From positions 2,418,001-2,482,000 of the forward strand of contig OY770025.1 in the NCBI GenBank assembly GCA_963669435.1: DNA of 64,000 nt, written 5' to 3'. This DNA is from CALJFL01 sp963669435 (GTDB lineage Bacteria > Pseudomonadota > Gammaproteobacteria > Pseudomonadales > Halieaceae). The first letter of the stretch is position 1. Every line of letters begins with the position of its first letter. Below are positions 46,157 through 54,444 of the stretch, piece by piece. The translations under genes were made by a program, and so were the position numbers. Under the pieces are notes generated by a model. That model was not told where the DNA came from. It did no database searches and saw only the letters and a program-made list of their open reading frames with translations.

Positions 46157-47443
46157 CTAGCGAGCCCTGCGTTGATCGAAGTACCGTGGTCTGGTGTCGA
46201 TTCCCAGAAGGGTGCGACGGATCATATCGAGCCCTGCTGCGGCAATCATGGTTTGGAACAGGGTGCGTTCTACTGGCCAGCACAGGCAGCAGGTGTCAAT
46301 GTGGGTGCTATCGCCCCACGCCAACCAAACAGTGCCTACCGGTTTGTCGGGCGTGCCGCCGTCGGGTCCTGCGATTCCTGAAACGGCGATCACGCAGTCC
46401 GCATTTGCCTTCGCCAGTGCGCCCTGTGCCATCTGTATGACCACAGGCTCGCTGACGGCGCCATGTGCTGCCAATACTTCTCGTTCGACACCCAGTACGT
46501 CGCTCTTGATATTGTCTGCGTAGGTGACAAACCCCGCGTGGAAGCCCGCTGACGAGCCTGGCACGCGCGTTAACATCGAGGCGATAAGGCCGCCGGTACA
46601 GGACTCGGCGACGGTAAGCGTTTTCCCTTGCTTCGCCAACAGGTCCAATACTGCCTCGGCGAGTAAGGTGTCGCCCTGGCCGATGATATGGTCGCCGAAT
46701 AGCCTCTGCAGATTTTCGTGGCAGCGTTGCTGGTCAGCCAGGGCCGCGGCGTTGTCCACCGTTAGCTTGACCTCCATTTGCGGCGCGCCAGCGCGAAAGC
46801 CCAGTTCAACGGATGCCGGCCAGTCGGGGATGTTGTCGGCAATCATCTGTTGGGCGGATGACTCCCCGAGCCCGAATGTTTGCAGCCGCAGGATATTGCG
46901 CTCCGCAGGCCGCTGCAGTTTGACGCCGAGGTCCGCCACGATGAAGTCGAGCATGGCCGCGAGCTCGCTCGGTACGCCGGGTGTACAAATTACGCGGCAG
47001 TTCCCGAGGTTGACCTCGAAGCCCACCGCGCTGCCGATGGGGTTGTCGATTATGCGGCAACTGGTGGGCAGGATGGCCTGCTTTCGGTTGGCGTCGTTGA
47101 GCTGCAAATTCCGCTTGCCGCACCAGCTTTCAAGGTGCGCCAGCGCCTGGGCATTTTCCTCCAGGGCGACACCAGCAACCTGTGCGACGACCTCAGCGGT
47201 AAGGTCATCGATCGTCGGTCCGAGTCCGCCATTGACAATTACCAGGTCCGCGCCACTGGCCATATCTGCCAGCTCGCGAGCCAGGAGTTCCACGTCGTCG
47301 CCGACAGTAACCTTGCGGTAGACGCCCAGGGCCAGGGTTGCTAGCCGCCTGGCAATCAGTGCTGAATTGGAGTCGACGGTGTCGCCACTCATGACTTCAT
47401 TGCCGGTGAGCAGAACCTGGATCTGGAATTGGTTTGAACGCAT
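46157..47443 (-). CDS. cinA: CinA family nicotinamide-nucleotide amidase
   Basis: The protein (428 residues) has the N-terminal molybdopterin-binding-like domain (LLTGNEVMSGDTVDSNSALIARRL, NGGLGPTIDDLT) and the C-terminal deamidase domain (VAESCTGGLIASMLTRVPGSS, SGIAGPDGGTPDKPVGTVWLAW). The C-terminal domain recycles NMN to nicotinic acid mononucleotide; the N-terminal one resembles ADP-ribose pyrophosphatases. Standard length. The gene ends next to pdxH. Confidence 0.95.
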   Translation of the reverse strand: MRSNQFQIQVLLTGNEVMSGDTVDSNSALIARRLATLALGVYRKVTVGDDVELLARELADMASGADLVIVNGGLGPTIDDLTAEVVAQVAGVALEENAQALAHLESWCGKRNLQLNDANRKQAILPTSCRIIDNPIGSAVGFEVNLGNCRVICTPGVPSELAAMLDFIVADLGVKLQRPAERNILRLQTFGLGESSAQQMIADNIPDWPASVELGFRAGAPQMEVKLTVDNAAALADQQRCHENLQRLFGDHIIGQGDTLLAEAVLDLLAKQGKTLTVAESCTGGLIASMLTRVPGSSAGFHAGFVTYADNIKSDVLGVEREVLAAHGAVSEPVVIQMAQGALAKANADCVIAVSGIAGPDGGTPDKPVGTVWLAWGDSTHIDTCCLCWPVERTLFQTMIAAAGLDMIRRTLLGIDTRPRYFDQRRAR

Positions 47444-47496
47444 TGGAATCCTGTTGGTATTGGCCGAAGTTTTTCGGTCTGCGCGCGGGGTTTACG

Positions 47497-48015
47497 TCAG
47501 TTGGCGCTGGACTTGCGGCTGTAATAGCCGTCAAACCAGGTCTGCCACTGACCGTTGCCGTCCTGCAGCTGAAAAAATTGGCGTACGCGGCCGTCAGGCA
47601 AGGGGGTCCAGGTGCCTCTGAAAGGGCTGTCCTGCTTTGATTTGAGGTAAAAGATGGTGCCTTCGAGCACCATGCTGGTGTCTCTCAACCCCCCCTGAAT
47701 ATCGATGATACTGTAGCCAGTGTCGTGCCAGAGCTGGCGCCAAAGTCCCGTCGCCGGGTGGAAATAATTAATGCTCTGACCCGCGCCGCCCTTGGCGCCC
47801 TGCCAGTATTCAGCGACTGCGCAGCCCGCCTGAACTTGCTCGATTCTATTTTGGCCCTGCAATACGCCATTCGGGTCCTTAACCTCCCACTCACCCAGCC
47901 AAAAATCGAACTGGCGGTGTTCGGGTGACTGATGGCAATCGATGGGTGCTTGCGCGCCGGCAGGCAGGGCAAACAGGGTCAGGGCCACGGTAAGTCCAAG
48001 TACTCGTGTTTTCAT
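47497..48015 (-). CDS. Exported protein of unknown function (DUF1579-like)
   Basis: The protein (172 residues from ATG 48015) has a signal peptide (VLGLTVALTLFALPAGAQA). The mature part contains HRQFDFWLGEWEVKDPNG, a lipocalin-like pattern seen in DUF1579 proteins, then SINYFHPATGLWRQLWHDTGYSIIDIQGGL. Its ATG overlaps the stop of the DUF924 gene (TGATG), so the two are translated in coupling. Function unknown. Confidence 0.75.
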   Translation of the reverse strand: MKTRVLGLTVALTLFALPAGAQAPIDCHQSPEHRQFDFWLGEWEVKDPNGVLQGQNRIEQVQAGCAVAEYWQGAKGGAGQSINYFHPATGLWRQLWHDTGYSIIDIQGGLRDTSMVLEGTIFYLKSKQDSPFRGTWTPLPDGRVRQFFQLQDGNGQWQTWFDGYYSRKSSAN

Positions 48016-48614
48016 CAAAAGCCACCGTGATTATTCAGGTATTCGATCTCTGCTGCTGTTGATTCGCGCCCGAGCACCGCATTGCGGTGGGGAAAACGCC
48101 CAAACTGGGCGATAACGTCCCGGTGCGCCACGGCGTAGCGACCGAAGCCGGCAATGTCCGCGTCGCCGGTTTCAGTTGCCAGGGCCTCAAACAGGGCCAC
48201 GCAGCGCTGTTGGGTTTCCAGATCTTCGCTGTGCTCCAGGGGCATATAAAGGAACACCCGGTGGATTGGCGGTAGTTGCAGATGCCGCCCGCTGTCGACG
48301 CACGCCGTAGCAGCTGCCAGTGCCTGCGCGTCACCGGCAAACGCCTCGGCGCTGTCGCGGTAAATATTGCGGGTGAATTGGTCGAGCAACAGGATGAGGG
48401 CTATCAGGCTCCGGCTATCCGCCTTCCAATGCGCAAGCTCGCCGTCGATGGCTCGTTCTACCCAGGGCCCAAACTGTTCCCGGCAGTGGCGGTCGGTTGC
48501 ATCACTTTTTTTGAACCACAGGGAGTGGAAGGAGGGTGCGCAGAAGCCCTGTTCGTCCAGCTCGCCAAACCAGAACTGGTGTATGTCTTCAATCGCGCTG
48601 TCCATGGACTTCAT
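48015..48614 (-). CDS. DUF924 family protein
   Basis: The protein (199 residues) matches DUF924: IHQFWFGELDEQGFC, WFKKSDATDRHCREQFGPWVERAI, LIALILLLDQFTRNIYRDSAEAFAGD and YMPLEHSEDLETQQRCVALF. It is helical, cytoplasmic and without known function. The start is uncertain between ATG 48614 and ATG 48605; AGGA lies just before both. Divergent from the FKBP gene across 70 bases. Confidence 0.87.
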   Translation of the reverse strand: MKSMDSAIEDIHQFWFGELDEQGFCAPSFHSLWFKKSDATDRHCREQFGPWVERAIDGELAHWKADSRSLIALILLLDQFTRNIYRDSAEAFAGDAQALAAATACVDSGRHLQLPPIHRVFLYMPLEHSEDLETQQRCVALFEALATETGDADIAGFGRYAVAHRDVIAQFGRFPHRNAVLGRESTAAEIEYLNNHGGF

Positions 48615-48684
48615 TTTCCTGCCGTTGCCGCGGATATGATAGAGTGCGCCGTCCCGGTAATCACCTGTGCAAGGCAACTATTTT

Positions 48685-49317
48685 ATGGCATTACAACCCG
48701 AGATCGAACTCACGACGGATGAGCAGAAGGTAAGCTATGGCTTCGGCCTGCAGTTTGGCGACCAATTGCGCCGTAACGACTTTGATGGTCTCAGCCTGGA
48801 CGCGGTGCTAGCCGGCATTCAGCACTGGTACCGCGAGCAGGAGTCACTGATGTCAGACGCCGAACTCAACCCCAGTTATCAGGTGATCCAAGAGAAAAAG
48901 CAGGCGCAAGCGGCGGAACTGGATGCCAAGCGGCAGCAGCTGGCCGAGCAATTCATGACCGCCAATGCGGCCCGCGACGAGGTGACCACCACCGACAGTG
49001 GATTGCAGTACGAAGTGTTGGAAGAGGGCACAGGTGCGAGCCCTACGGCGCAAAGCACCGTGGTGACGCATTACCATGGCACACTCGTCGATGGTACGGT
49101 ATTTGACAGCTCCGTGGAGCGCGGGCAGCCGGCGGAATTTGGGGTAAACCAGGTGATTGCCGGTTGGACCGAAGCGTTGCAGATGATGTCGGTGGGTGAG
49201 AAGTGGCGGATTGCTTGTCCACCGCACCTGGCCTATGGAGAACAGGGAGCGGGCGATTCTATTCCCCCGAACACAGCACTGGTGTTTGAAATCCATTTGA
49301 TCGATATCAAGGGGTAG
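48685..49317 (+). CDS. FKBP-type peptidyl-prolyl isomerase
   Basis: The protein (210 residues) has an N-terminal helical dimerisation domain (VSYGFGLQFGDQLRRNDFDGLSLDAVLAGI) and a C-terminal FKBP domain (VVTHYHGTLVDGTVFDSSVERGQPAEFGV, VIAGWTEALQMMSVGEKWRIACPP, LAYGEQGAGDSIPPNTALVFEI), as in FklB. No signal peptide, so a cytoplasmic proline isomerase or chaperone. ATG 48685 is chosen over an upstream one because it matches the family start. Followed nine bases later by the dehydrogenase. Confidence 0.93.
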   Translation: MALQPEIELTTDEQKVSYGFGLQFGDQLRRNDFDGLSLDAVLAGIQHWYREQESLMSDAELNPSYQVIQEKKQAQAAELDAKRQQLAEQFMTANAARDEVTTTDSGLQYEVLEEGTGASPTAQSTVVTHYHGTLVDGTVFDSSVERGQPAEFGVNQVIAGWTEALQMMSVGEKWRIACPPHLAYGEQGAGDSIPPNTALVFEIHLIDIKG

Positions 49318-49326
49318 GAGGCAGCC

Positions 49327-50493
49327 ATGTCCGTGGCCGACATCAATTTACCGCGTGTATTGCGGGTGGGTGCGGGCGCCAGCCAGCAGTTGTTGGCCAC
49401 ACTGACAGAACTGGGATTGTCGCGTCCGCTGTTAGTGACTGACCCGTTTATGGTGGAATGCGGTTACGCGGAACGTCTGCTGACCCCGCTAGCCAGCGCC
49501 GGCATCCCCCACGGTGTGTTTGCTGATTGTGTTCCCGACCCCACCACAGAGTCTGTCGATAGTGCGCTGGCTTGCCTGCGCGAGCACAGTTATGACTGCG
49601 TGGTGGCACTGGGTGGCGGTAGTTCCCTGGATACAGCCAAGGCGGTAGCGGTGATGGCCGAGCGCGAAGGGCCGATGCGCGAGTATAAGGTTCCCGCTAC
49701 CCTGGACAGTGGATTGCCGGTCATCGCTATCCCCACCACGGCGGGCACCGGATCTGAGGCAACCCGGGTCGCGGTCATTACCGATACTGAAACACAGGAG
49801 AAAATGCTCTGCATGGGACTCGGGTTGATGCCGGTAGCCGCGCTGGTCGACTATGAACTCACCCTGTCCATGCCTTACCGTCTCACCGCCGATACGGGAA
49901 TAGACAGCCTTTGTCATGCGCTTGAAGCCTATGTCAGTCGCAAGGCTAATCCATTTACCGACAGTGTGGCCCTGACTGCCATGCGAACAATTTTTGCCAA
50001 TATCCGTACTGCCTGTGCAGAACCCGACAATCGTGAGGCGCGGGCAGCGATGATGCTCGCTGCCACCCAGGGCGGTATCGCGTTTGCCAATGCGTCGGTG
50101 ACCTTGATACACGGCATGAGCCGGCCTATCGGCGCGCTGTTTCATGTGCCGCATGGTTTGAGCAATGCCATGCTGTTGCCAGAAGTTACCGCCTGGTCGG
50201 TGGATCACGCCGAGGGCCGCTACGCGCACTGTGCCCGCTACATGGGTATTGCGCAGGAGGGCGATAGCGACAGCGCCGCGACCAGCAAGTTGGTGGAAGG
50301 CCTGCGACAGTTGAATCGCGATCTGTCAGTGCCGACGCCACAGGCTTACGGTATCACCGAGCCGAGCTGGTTTGATTCGCTCGAGATGATGGCGCAACAG
50401 GCCCTGGATTCGGGTTCGCCTGCCAACAATCCGCGGGTGCCCGAGGCCGCTGATATTGTGGCCCTGTACCACCAGGTGTGGAGCGCCGGATAA
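49327..50493 (+). CDS. Iron-containing alcohol dehydrogenase
   Basis: The protein (388 residues) is a group III dehydrogenase: the NAD-binding VVALGGGSSLDTAKAVAV, IPTTAGTGSEATRVAVIT, then metal ligands in DTGIDSLCHALEAYVS and HGMSRPIGALFHVPHG. It oxidises or reduces a small alcohol/aldehyde pair; the substrate cannot be assigned. AGGAGG lies before the ATG. Probably in an operon with the FKBP gene. Confidence 0.93.
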   Translation: MSVADINLPRVLRVGAGASQQLLATLTELGLSRPLLVTDPFMVECGYAERLLTPLASAGIPHGVFADCVPDPTTESVDSALACLREHSYDCVVALGGGSSLDTAKAVAVMAEREGPMREYKVPATLDSGLPVIAIPTTAGTGSEATRVAVITDTETQEKMLCMGLGLMPVAALVDYELTLSMPYRLTADTGIDSLCHALEAYVSRKANPFTDSVALTAMRTIFANIRTACAEPDNREARAAMMLAATQGGIAFANASVTLIHGMSRPIGALFHVPHGLSNAMLLPEVTAWSVDHAEGRYAHCARYMGIAQEGDSDSAATSKLVEGLRQLNRDLSVPTPQAYGITEPSWFDSLEMMAQQALDSGSPANNPRVPEAADIVALYHQVWSAG

Positions 50494-50514
50494 TTCCGCC
50501 CGACTGGAACTCTG

Positions 50515-50574
50515 CCCCGGGCTGGAGTGCCCCGGGCGGGAATACCCCGGGCTGGAGTGCCCCAGGCAGGACTA
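50515..50574 (+). repeat. 15-bp tandem repeat, four copies
   Basis: Four direct 15-bp units (50515-50529, 50530-50544, 50545-50559, 50560-50574) begin CCCCGGGC or CCCCAGGC; units 1 and 3 are identical. Each copy contains the palindrome-like CCCCGGG. They lie in the 239-base gap between the dehydrogenase and ParA genes, where no gene is seen. The repeated GC-rich hairpins could reduce read-through. Confidence 0.85.
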
Positions 50575-50732
50575 CCGCAGACGCGATGGAGCTGCGCCAG
50601 AGGATCGTGTCAGTCTGCTGAATCGCAGGTCCAAATAGTCATCATTCACGCGACAGTGCTTACATTGCCAAGGCGCTTTGTTTAAACTATTTGGATTCCC
50701 GTTGGACCACCTTCTCGCATAGAGACCCACCC

Positions 50733-51533
50733 ATGATTCGCGTTGTTTTCAATCAAAAAGGCGGTGTTGGCAAGACCAGCATTACCTGCAACCTGGCTGC
50801 GATCAGTGCAGCCCTCGGTTATCGCACCCTGGTCGTCGACCTCGACGTACAGGGCAATACCACACACTACCTGGTCGGCTCGGTCGACGGAGAAGCCTTC
50901 CCGGCGGAGGCGCAGGGTGTGGCGGGCCTGTTCAAGCAGACGGTGGGCTCTCGCAAGATGCGTCAGAACCCCGACTCTTTTGTCTGGGAAACGCCCTACG
51001 AAAACCTGTTCCTGATGCCCTCCAGCCCGGCGTTGTCAGACATGGAAAAAGAGCTGGAGTCGCGCTACAAAATTTACAAAATGCGCGATGCTTTGGAGAA
51101 ATTGAGCGACGAATACGACCGGGTTTACATCGACACGCCGCCCAACTTTAATTTTTACTCGAAATCTGCGCTGATCGCCGCGCACTCTGTGCTCGTGCCC
51201 TTCGATTGCGACAGTTTTGCGCGCCAAAGCCTGTATTCATTGATGGACAACATCGCTGAACTGCAGGAGGACCATAACCAGGATCTTGAAGTGGAAGGCA
51301 TCGTCATCAACCAGTTTAACTCCCAGGCCCGGTTGCCGGGCGAGTTAGTGAACGAACTCGAGGAAGAGGGTTACCCCGTGCTCACCACCTATCTCAACAC
51401 CTCGGTGAAGATGAAAGAGTCCCACAGGGCCCACCGTCCGCTGATTGATCTGGCTCCTGCGCACAAGTTGACGGGGCAGTATCTCGACCTGCACGCCGAG
51501 CTGGAAAAAGCCGTGTCCAATAAGGCCGCCTGA
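50733..51533 (+). CDS. ParA-family ATPase
   Basis: The protein (266 residues) starts MIRVVFNQKGGVGKTS, a deviant Walker A box with the ParA signature lysine, followed by LVVDLDVQGNTTHYLVG and the Walker B-like RVYIDTPPNFNFYSKSALIAA. No ParB gene is adjacent, so it is an orphan ParA; such proteins position cargo such as chemoreceptors or storage granules. The extra N-terminal codons from 50691 are ignored because ATG 50733 is the family start. Confidence 0.92.
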   Translation: MIRVVFNQKGGVGKTSITCNLAAISAALGYRTLVVDLDVQGNTTHYLVGSVDGEAFPAEAQGVAGLFKQTVGSRKMRQNPDSFVWETPYENLFLMPSSPALSDMEKELESRYKIYKMRDALEKLSDEYDRVYIDTPPNFNFYSKSALIAAHSVLVPFDCDSFARQSLYSLMDNIAELQEDHNQDLEVEGIVINQFNSQARLPGELVNELEEEGYPVLTTYLNTSVKMKESHRAHRPLIDLAPAHKLTGQYLDLHAELEKAVSNKAA

Positions 51534-51671
51534 GGCCAACTTTTCCAGGCTTTATTCGACTCCCGTCAGAGTTCCGAAAGCGCCATGCACGCTGCGGGGG
51601 AGCCGCGTACGACGGGTTGGGGGCCTCGGACACCAGTGCCCTGGTGCGCCGAAAACCGACGGTAGTCTGAG

Positions 51672-51696
51672 AATAACCATATAAAACATAGTTATT
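51672..51696 (+). promoter_or_regulatory. A/T-rich dyad upstream of cysH (possible CysB site)
   Basis: AATAAC (51672-51677) and GTTATT (51691-51696) flank CATATAAAACATA, about 50 bases before cysH. CysB, the LysR-type activator of sulfate assimilation, recognises A/T-rich ATAA-TTAT type dyads, so this is a candidate operator. The regulator itself is not in the window. Confidence 0.4.
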
Positions 51697-51744
51697 TGTC
51701 AGCCCTGGTTTGATTCATTACAGTTCTTAGCCTGATGACGTTCA

Positions 51745-52386
51745 ATGGACTGTAGTGTGCCTGATTTCGACCTAGACAGTGTGAATGCCGCCCTGCGGGA
51801 GGCCGGTCCGCGGGAGATCGTGCAGTGGGCACTGTCGCAATCGGTAACGACCATCGCGACCACCAGCATGGGGCGAAATGCCGCTGTCATGCTGCATCTG
51901 GTCAGTGAGGTGGACAAGTCCGTGCCCACCATCTGGGTAGACACCGGCTATAACCTGCGTGACACCTATGTCGTGGCAGAGCGCCTTATCAAGGATCTTG
52001 AGCTGAACGTTCACGTGTACTCTCCGCTAATGACCTCGGAGCGCCGCAACGCGATTATGGGTGGTATTCCCACGGTGGATGAAGAGCAGCGTCACCAGCA
52101 GTTTACTGAACAGGTTAAGCTGGAGCCCTTTAATCGGGCGCTGAACGATTTCAAGCCGGAAATCTGGCTGACCGGTATCCGTCAGGAGGAGACTGAACAC
52201 CGCAAGTCACTGGATATCGTGTCCATGGACAACCGGGGCATTATCAAAGTCGCGCCAATATTCTACTGGTCAGACGACGATGTAGAGGCATACATGGAGG
52301 CACACCAGCTGCCCACCTGTCGCCACTATTTTGATCCAACAAAGGTGTTTGATGGCCGCGAGTGCGGCCTGCACACTGCTGCCTGA
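51745..52386 (+). CDS. cysH: Phosphoadenosine phosphosulfate reductase
   Basis: The protein (213 residues) has the PAPS/APS reductase P-loop (TTSMGRNAAVMLHLV), WVDTGYNLRDTYVVAERL and the catalytic ECGLH near the C-terminus. It lacks the paired cysteines that ligate the 4Fe-4S cluster of APS reductases, so PAPS is the likely substrate. It reduces activated sulfate to sulfite with thioredoxin. It is shorter than E. coli CysH (~244), mostly at the N-terminus. The P-loop serines are intact; T/S replaces some usual residues. Confidence 0.93.
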   Translation: MDCSVPDFDLDSVNAALREAGPREIVQWALSQSVTTIATTSMGRNAAVMLHLVSEVDKSVPTIWVDTGYNLRDTYVVAERLIKDLELNVHVYSPLMTSERRNAIMGGIPTVDEEQRHQQFTEQVKLEPFNRALNDFKPEIWLTGIRQEETEHRKSLDIVSMDNRGIIKVAPIFYWSDDDVEAYMEAHQLPTCRHYFDPTKVFDGRECGLHTAA

Positions 52387-52387
52387 G

Positions 52388-52519
52388 TCAGCCCGCGACC
52401 AGGCCGATCGCCAGCGCCATAACGGTGGTAGCGCAGATAAATCCGCCAATTACCAGTGCCAGCCGACGCATTGTCTGATGGTCTTCGACAGTGTGCTGTT
52501 CGAGAATATGCTGTGTCAT
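52388..52519 (-). CDS. 43-residue single-pass membrane protein
   Basis: A short minus-strand frame from ATG 52519 encodes MTQHILEQHTVEDHQTMRRL followed by one membrane helix (LALVIGGFICATTVMALAIGLVAG) to the stop. GGAG lies six bases upstream of the ATG. It converges with cysH one base away. The ideal ribosome-binding site and the soluble-head/helix design support it as a real small gene. No function is known. Confidence 0.7.
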   Translation of the reverse strand: MTQHILEQHTVEDHQTMRRLALVIGGFICATTVMALAIGLVAG

Positions 52520-52612
52520 GGTGTGCTCCGTGATCCCTGAGATTCGTTATGAGAATGTGGCAACCAGTGTGCAGCCGTGCACGTCAAGGAACATTGATGC
52601 AGGTCAAGCCGA

Positions 52613-53089
52613 GTGAATAACATGGAACCAATTACGCCCCTGAGCCTTGAGGATGCGCTGTTGCAGTTGCGAGGGCTGATGCAGGGCGAGGTTGATATGA
52701 TTGCCAATGCGGCCAATTTTTCTGCCTTGCTGGCGGAGCAGTTGGCCGATATCAACTGGCTCGGCTTTTATTTTCTCAAGCAGGGTGAACTGGTCCTCGG
52801 TCCCTTCCAGGGGCGGCCTGCCTGTGTGCGAATTCCGCTCGGTAAGGGTGTATGTGGCACCGCGGCCAGCAGTCTGGAGACCCAGGTGGTGGCGGATGTA
52901 TCCGCGTTTCCCGGCCATATTGCCTGTGACAGCCGGTCTCGTTCGGAGCTGGTGGTTCCCCTGGTAATGCAGGGCGGCTTGTTTGCGGTTCTGGACATAG
53001 ATAGCCCCAGATTGGATAGATTTGACCCTGATACGGTCCAATATGTGGAGCGCCTGGCGGCAGAATTCTGCCGGCTGCAGTTTGGCTGA
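52613..53089 (+). CDS. msrC: Free methionine-(R)-sulfoxide reductase (GAF fold)
   Basis: The protein (158 residues) is a single GAF domain with the fRMsr signature: LGFYFLKQGELVLGPFQGRPACVRI, GKGVCGTAA and HIACDSRSRSELVVPL, containing all three cysteines used in catalysis. It reduces free Met-R-sulfoxide in the cytoplasm. The start is GTG 52613 or ATG 52622; neither site is decisive. It follows a 93-base gap with no gene seen. Confidence 0.93.
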   Translation: MNNMEPITPLSLEDALLQLRGLMQGEVDMIANAANFSALLAEQLADINWLGFYFLKQGELVLGPFQGRPACVRIPLGKGVCGTAASSLETQVVADVSAFPGHIACDSRSRSELVVPLVMQGGLFAVLDIDSPRLDRFDPDTVQYVERLAAEFCRLQFG

Positions 53090-53152
53090 GCCGGCCGCCA
53101 TTGCGCTATACTCGGGTTGAACACTACCCCAGCCGGTAGTGGGGAGGAGCAC

Positions 53153-54367
53153 ATGGCTCCGGGACAACGGGCCATCGTAGTTGCAAGTGATGCAGGCGCA
53201 CCGATAGGAGCGTGTGCCAGGGTGCTTGTTGCCACGATTCTTGCATTCATCATTACCGGCTGCGCGTCAGGGCCCTCCGCCAGGATTGGCGCCAAAAATG
53301 TTCCACCGCTGCAGCTGCCCGACCGGGTATTGACGGTGGACGATGTCACTGACTTGGTCGAGACTCCCGATCTGCTGGCCATGGATGACAGCATGCGCCG
53401 CTTTGTCGAGCTTTACGCCACCCGCGGCGGCACCCAACGACAGCGCCTGTTCAACCTGCACCAATCGGTTAAGAGTGCCGGCGTCCTGGATATGCAGTAC
53501 GACCCGTTTGCTGGCGGTACCGCGGCCGACGCCTTCCACCGTGGATCCGCCAACTGCCTGTCGTATGCCAACATGTTTGTGGCACTGGCACGTGAAGCAG
53601 GACTGAAAGCCCGCTACCAGTGGGTGGAGGTGCGGCCTGAATGGACCCGTATGGGCGAGCGGGTGGCGGTGAGGTTACACGTGAACGTGCTCATCAAGAC
53701 CCGCCAGGGCGAGGAGTACATGGTCGATATCGACCCGCTGCAATCACGCGATATTGCCGCTACCCGCCTGATTGCGGACAGCGATGCCCAGGCCCTGCAC
53801 CACAGCAACTTTGCCATGGATGCGCTGGCCGAGGAACGGTTGGAAGAGGCGTGGTTGCACGCGGTGAGGGCGATCCAGTTGAGCCCGAAAACCGGGCACC
53901 TGTGGGTTAACCTCGGGGCGATTTATCGTATGGCGGGGCAGTACGAAGATGCAGAACAAAGCTATTTTTATGCGCTGCAGTTTGATTCACGTGATCGCTC
54001 GGCAATGAATAACCTGGTGGTGCTTTACAGCCAGCAAGAGCGCGAGGCGGAACAGGATTACTGGACGGAGAGAATCAAGCGCTACCGGCGCACCAACCCG
54101 TATTACCACACCTGGCTGGGTGATAAGGCAGGTGAACAAGAGGACTGGAAGAAGGCCAGACAGCACTACGAGGATGCGCTTGACCTGATGCCCCAGGACG
54201 CGCGACTCATCTATGCATTGGGCATCATCCACTACCAGTTGGGGGATTTCGATGCGGCTACCCGGCGGATATCCCAGGCGATCGATCTGGCCTACCTGCG
54301 CGGAGATATCGAGACGTACAAGACCCAGTTGGAAGTCGTTAAACAGAAGCAGCTTGCCAGCCAGTAA
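53153..54367 (+). CDS. Lipoprotein with transglutaminase-like and TPR domains
   Basis: The protein (404 residues) has a hydrophobic segment ending FIITGC, a predicted lipoprotein signal though longer than usual. A transglutaminase-like domain follows (about 80-200; ANCLSYANMFVALAREAGLKARYQWV with the candidate catalytic Cys, then H in LHVNVLI and D in MVDIDPLQ). C-terminal TPRs (TGHLWVNLGAIYRMAGQYEDAEQSYFYAL, ARQHYEDALDLMPQDARLIYALGIIHYQLGDFDAA) complete it. Start ATG 53153 has GGAGG five bases upstream. It may be a peptidase-like or scaffold lipoprotein; the activity is inferred. Confidence 0.83.
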   Translation: MAPGQRAIVVASDAGAPIGACARVLVATILAFIITGCASGPSARIGAKNVPPLQLPDRVLTVDDVTDLVETPDLLAMDDSMRRFVELYATRGGTQRQRLFNLHQSVKSAGVLDMQYDPFAGGTAADAFHRGSANCLSYANMFVALAREAGLKARYQWVEVRPEWTRMGERVAVRLHVNVLIKTRQGEEYMVDIDPLQSRDIAATRLIADSDAQALHHSNFAMDALAEERLEEAWLHAVRAIQLSPKTGHLWVNLGAIYRMAGQYEDAEQSYFYALQFDSRDRSAMNNLVVLYSQQEREAEQDYWTERIKRYRRTNPYYHTWLGDKAGEQEDWKKARQHYEDALDLMPQDARLIYALGIIHYQLGDFDAATRRISQAIDLAYLRGDIETYKTQLEVVKQKQLASQ

Positions 54368-54444
54368 GCCACCTCTACGCTGGTGTGCGGCAGGTCTATT
54401 CGGTATCCTCCGCGCCTGATAAAGCTTATCCCGGAGTAACACGT

